Positions 60,421 to 64,000 of a stretch of 64,000 bases of DNA are shown in pieces. The stretch is from Owenia fusiformis (taxonomy: Eukaryota > Annelida > Polychaeta > Sabellida > Oweniidae). A program made the position numbers and the translations under genes. Every line of letters starts with the position of its first letter. Position 1 is the stretch's first letter. Below the pieces are notes generated by a model. That model saw only the letters and a list, made by a program, of their open reading frames with translations. It did no database searches and was not told where the DNA came from. Location: assembly GCA_903813345.2 (NCBI GenBank), contig CAIIXF020000001.1, positions 45,341,885 to 45,405,884 on the forward strand, in the 5' to 3' direction.

Positions 60421-62144
60421 CACGAGGGGAAAGTCTACCCGCCTATGTACAACCTACCGCCGAGTAAGACACGTTTGTTTAGTAAACTACATCTCATAGA
60501 AAAATGGACAATAAAAGTAATATTAGGCAACTAGTTATTCCCTTGGATGGTTAGAATCGTTACTAAGATGTTCTTGCAAGCGGAATTTGCCAAGAGTTAT
60601 AGTTGAAATATATTTTTAAGTCTAAATTAAGAGATAAGTATAACGTATAATGGTTTTCGATTTGTTTTTCTCATTCATACTCGCTTTAATTGATAACGAG
60701 CCATACATAAGATATAGTTGGGTCGGTAAATGCATGTCATATGCATGATAATTACTTGTAAGTGTAAAACTCACTGGCGGATATGGGGGGGGCCCAGGGG
60801 CCCGGGCCCCCCCCCCCTTGGGTGGGCCCAGAAAAAAAAATTGTGCCCAAAAAAAATTTTGAGCCAAAAAAGGCTTTAAGGCCCCAAAAAGTAGGCCTTT
60901 TTGGTCATAAATTGGCCTTGTAAGGCCTTATTTGTTAATTTTAGGCTAAATTTTGAAGAAAATGGGCCTCAAAATTTCAAACTTTGGGCCCACTTTTGGG
61001 TTTTTGGGGCCCAACATTTTTTTCCGCTCAAGCGCGGAAGTTTTTTTCTGAGACCACAAGTTTGGCCCCCCCCTTGTTGGTTCCCAGATCCGCCCCTGAA
61101 ACTATTAGGTCAGAATAGCACTTTTAGCAAAATCTTCACATAAACTTTGTCCTAAAAGATCCGATGTAATCGGACATCGGACCCGATGTGATCGATGAGT
61201 AATATTATAAAGATCCGAAAATATATTGAGTAAAGGATCTCAGAATCCGAAAATTACTTGAGTAAAATCTGTTAAGATCCGATGATATCGTCGAGTTTAT
61301 GATGTGCTGATGGTAAACTCGAACATGACTGTATTCACGCCTTCTATTCTATAAACTGTAAACAAAGTCAACATTTCACCCGGGGTATATTCGCGAAGAA
61401 TACCCTTGGTAATACGTGTAATGTGTGACGTCATAACGGCGGGTCGTAGTCATGGCGGACCATAATTAATATTCGAAACATTTTGGTGAGTTTTCATGTT
61501 CGAATCGTAATATAGACCTCAGAGCAGGGGTAATATCGTCCACTATCACCACTGCTCTTCGGTCTATATTTCTTAATTATATTATATCCGAATGTCTGGA
61601 GTATATGATAATTTAACAGGAATATTTGTGATATAAGTAATGTTATTATTATATGGTCATCCGAAAGCTTACCCACTATCTCATCGGGTTCTACTCACAG
61701 TATAATCGGAATACTCAGGCGGTAGCATCGGGTCCTATACAATCGTACTCGTGGTATAATCGGGTCTTTCATTTTCTACTTTCACCGGTGATGTCAATGA
61801 TATGCAACGTATGGCAGTGAAACAAATGTATTGTATCTTTGAATCAAATGGAGTAAATACAGCCATGGTTCTTACTTATTTAAGATGTAAAAACATCATT
61901 CAAATATTTAGAAGTTGAATTTCGCGATTTGATAGTAAATATTGCATTAAGTACTCATTATTTTTGGAACAACAACTATATCAGTTACAAACAATTCGGT
62001 GTTTTATCTATTTCTCATATTGAGAAATTCAATATATACTAGGTAAATAGGAGTTTATTAACTTATCCCCTACATTTTCCGACATCTTCGGGTCTTTGCT
62101 CGTCGCGGTAGGTTGTATATAGGCGGGTAGACTTTCCCCTCGTG
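60421..62144. mobile_element. Non-autonomous DNA transposon, 1724 bp, CACGAGGGG ends, TAT duplication
   Basis: Near-perfect terminal inverted repeats of about 40-46 bp start CACGAGGGGAAAGTCTACCC. TAT is duplicated at 60,418-60,420 and 62,145-62,147. Subterminal regions carry many GATCCGA and ATCGGGT words in opposite orientations. An internal hairpin (AATATAGACC to GGTCTATATT, 61,510-61,570) is present. A separate element is inserted at 60,772-61,098. No transposase remains. Confidence 0.82.
60772..61098. mobile_element. Nested copy of the CAGGGGCGGAT element, 327 bp, 5-bp duplication
   Basis: The ends are CACTGGCGGATATGG and CCAGATCCGCCCCTG. AAACT is duplicated at 60,767-60,771 and 61,099-61,103. 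It is inverted relative to the copy at 50,357-50,634 and shares its GGGCCCA and AAAAGGCC blocks. It lies within the CACGAGGGG element, so it inserted later. Confidence 0.85.
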
Positions 62145-62147
62145 TAT

Positions 62148-62935
62148 GTTAGAGCTATATAAATGGAGTTACACCATCAAACCAGAACATTTGTTTTTTG
62201 AAATCTCATTAATCGGGATGCACTTTTGCCAATCATTTGACGAAACATTTTAAAAAGCAATACACCAGGGGCGGACCGACCTAGAAATGGGGTCGATTTT
62301 TTTTATTTCAGATCATGCGAAATATGTTAAGTCTTTTATAAAAATTCTAACTATTTTTGAAAAGTTGGCAACTATTGCCAAATTGTTAAGCTAATTATTC
62401 AAAAGGCCAATAATGTAGAAAAATGATGTATATTTTTGAAATTGGGCTTCGTCACCATTAAAGGCCCCATCCATAGTTTGAATTTTTAATGACTTTAAAA
62501 GTTATTGAAAAGATTTTTGAAAAAAAAAAATCTAAAAATGTTGTCAGCTTTTTATTTCCCAAATATTCAGATTTCCTGCCATTTTCGAAGTTGAATTTTT
62601 TTAATCACGAACTATTCCACTTGCAAAACACATTTTCTTTTTAACAAAATTGCAAGGATCGTTAAACAAAGGACACATTTTCCAATGGTTTAATGTCATA
62701 TATAATGCAGCACCACTGATGTTTTAGCATATTAAATATATTTTGCAACCTAAGTGACATTATCGTGGTGTCACTCAGATGGCAAATATTTCCAGAATTA
62801 GAACTGCATTAAGCGGCGGATTCGGGGGTTCTTCGTTGGTAAGTAGATAGGGGAATAAGTGGTACAGCTCACGGCAAAAAAAGTCCAAGCCGAGAGGGAT
62901 CTTGATTGTGCTTTCCTACCGGAACATCCCTCTAT
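62148..62935. other. Intergenic, with a fragment of a GGGGCGGA-type repeat
   Basis: CCAGGGGCGGACCGAC at 62,267 resembles the end of the G-run elements, followed by AT-rich sequence. The far end was not found. Confidence 0.45.
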
Positions 62936-62939
62936 AAAT

Positions 62940-63425
62940 AAAAGTGGACGGATATGGCTGATGCATAGGGACAAACAAGGTCTGCTGAAGAAATAATTTT
63001 TAAGATATGAGAGCTGAATTTCATGCCATTTTTCGAAAAAACGTAGCTTTGATAACTGAAGTACCAGTGGACGGATTTGGTTCCAATTTTATTTGCTGAT
63101 GCCCAAGGACAAAGGAACTCCTGCTTGAGAATAAATTTCCAAGATGACAGCTAAATTACAAAATCGCAGCTATTTTTAGTGGACATATTTGGTTCAAATT
63201 ATATGCTGATGCTTAGAGAAAAAGGAGCTCTGCTCAAGAAGAATGTCTCATGATGGTCACCATTTATCAAAAGCCACCATTTGTCATTGATATATTCTTT
63301 GATACAACCGAATAGGCTAGAAGGCGAAGTACCAGTGGACAGATTTGGTTCAAATTTCATATGCTCAATGCAAAATGACAGATTGGCTCTGCTCAAGAAG
63401 AAATTTTCAAGAATGGCCATCATTC
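62940..63425. repeat. Degenerate tandem repeat, about 3-4 units of 110-180 bp
   Basis: The phrase AGTGGAC(G/A)GATTTGGTTC with a following TGCTGATGC and a later TCAAGAAGAA recurs near 62,942, 63,067, 63,178 and 63,335. Spacing varies through indels, so it is an old array. Confidence 0.6.
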
Positions 63426-64000
63426 AACTCATATATCCGGAATGTGATTATATATCTCCTCTCGGTTGTAAAGAGAAATCAGTTGAATGCATGAAATGTG
63501 TTGAACCGGGAAATATAATTCAGAATATAAAGTAATGCAGGATCTTAAGCGGAAGATTTTTTGTAGAATGTCAATACAATATCCTTTTTAACTGCAGTAA
63601 ACAAGACTCAATCAGTAACTTATGTTGATATAATTAATACACACAAGAGAAAAAAGAAAAGTTTACATAAACATTACAAGCGTAATAATAAAACAAATGA
63701 TCGAGACTAAATAGAGATACCTAAGAAAAGATGATCATATGTGTTCAACAGCCATTTTATCACGTGAAATCTAAGTTATGATCCTATGGAGACCGATGTT
63801 GTATCAATTATTATACCAGACAAAATAAAAATATCTCTTGAACAGCCATCATGCATGTTTATAGATAGCATATATACTTGGATTATAGATACTAACTGGC
63901 TTTAACACTTGATAAGTACCTCGGTTACGGAGGAATAAAATAATGGAATTGTATTTTGAGATCCAACAATCCTATTTCTCTCGTTTCCTTTTGTGTGTCA
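63426..64000. other. Right edge, nothing recognised
   Basis: AT-rich sequence without a supportable gene or element. Confidence 0.5.

Noticed and set aside
60622-61143. ORFs of about 80 codons across the nested G-run element
   Set aside because: Same composition artefact as the copy at 50.4 kb; similar peptides arise from similar repeat DNA, not from a gene.

Overview
The window is AT-rich, intron-containing animal DNA with few genes and many small transposons and minisatellites. The one gene I recognise with confidence is the cAMP-dependent protein kinase (PKA) catalytic subunit, on the minus strand. Its sequence style (MGNAATAKKGD N-terminus, [16 protein letters not shown]) and the many cut-and-paste elements suggest a marine invertebrate. 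I cannot name the phylum; lophotrochozoan or deuterostome are both possible.

Left third (about 1-24 kb, minus strand): the 5' half of the PKA gene. In transcript order there are three possible first exons, 1a (23.5 kb), 1b (19.4 kb, weaker) and the canonical myristoylation-type 1c (15.4 kb). All end in the same splice phase and can join exon 2 (8.6 kb). Exon 3 (4.9 kb) carries the glycine-rich loop and the ATP-binding lysine. It is followed by two homologous 99-nt exons, 4a and 4b, only 69 nt apart, which look mutually exclusive. The rest of the kinase lies beyond the left edge. The introns hold several MITE-like and inverted-repeat elements, some with clear target-site duplications.

Middle (24-43 kb): an unidentified coding-like segment at 24.0-24.3 kb, a 21-bp heptad-coding minisatellite at 27 kb, then a 9.6-kb foldback element (28,943-38,518). 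Its long terminal inverted repeats are built of 106-bp tandem units and look near-identical, down to a shared single-base variant. A 57-bp minisatellite with an open frame follows at 41.8-43.3 kb.

Right third (43-64 kb): mainly repeats. These include a mariner-type element with a broken transposase (52.1-53.0 kb), a 33/66-bp minisatellite (54.1-56.0 kb), a 162-bp tandem array (57.5-58.3 kb), a 1.7-kb CACGAG-ended element (60.4-62.1 kb) with a second element nested in it, and several G-run-rich elements. No intact gene was recognised here.

Element boundaries, duplications and splice phases were read by eye. Homology statements come from memory of protein families, not from a search.
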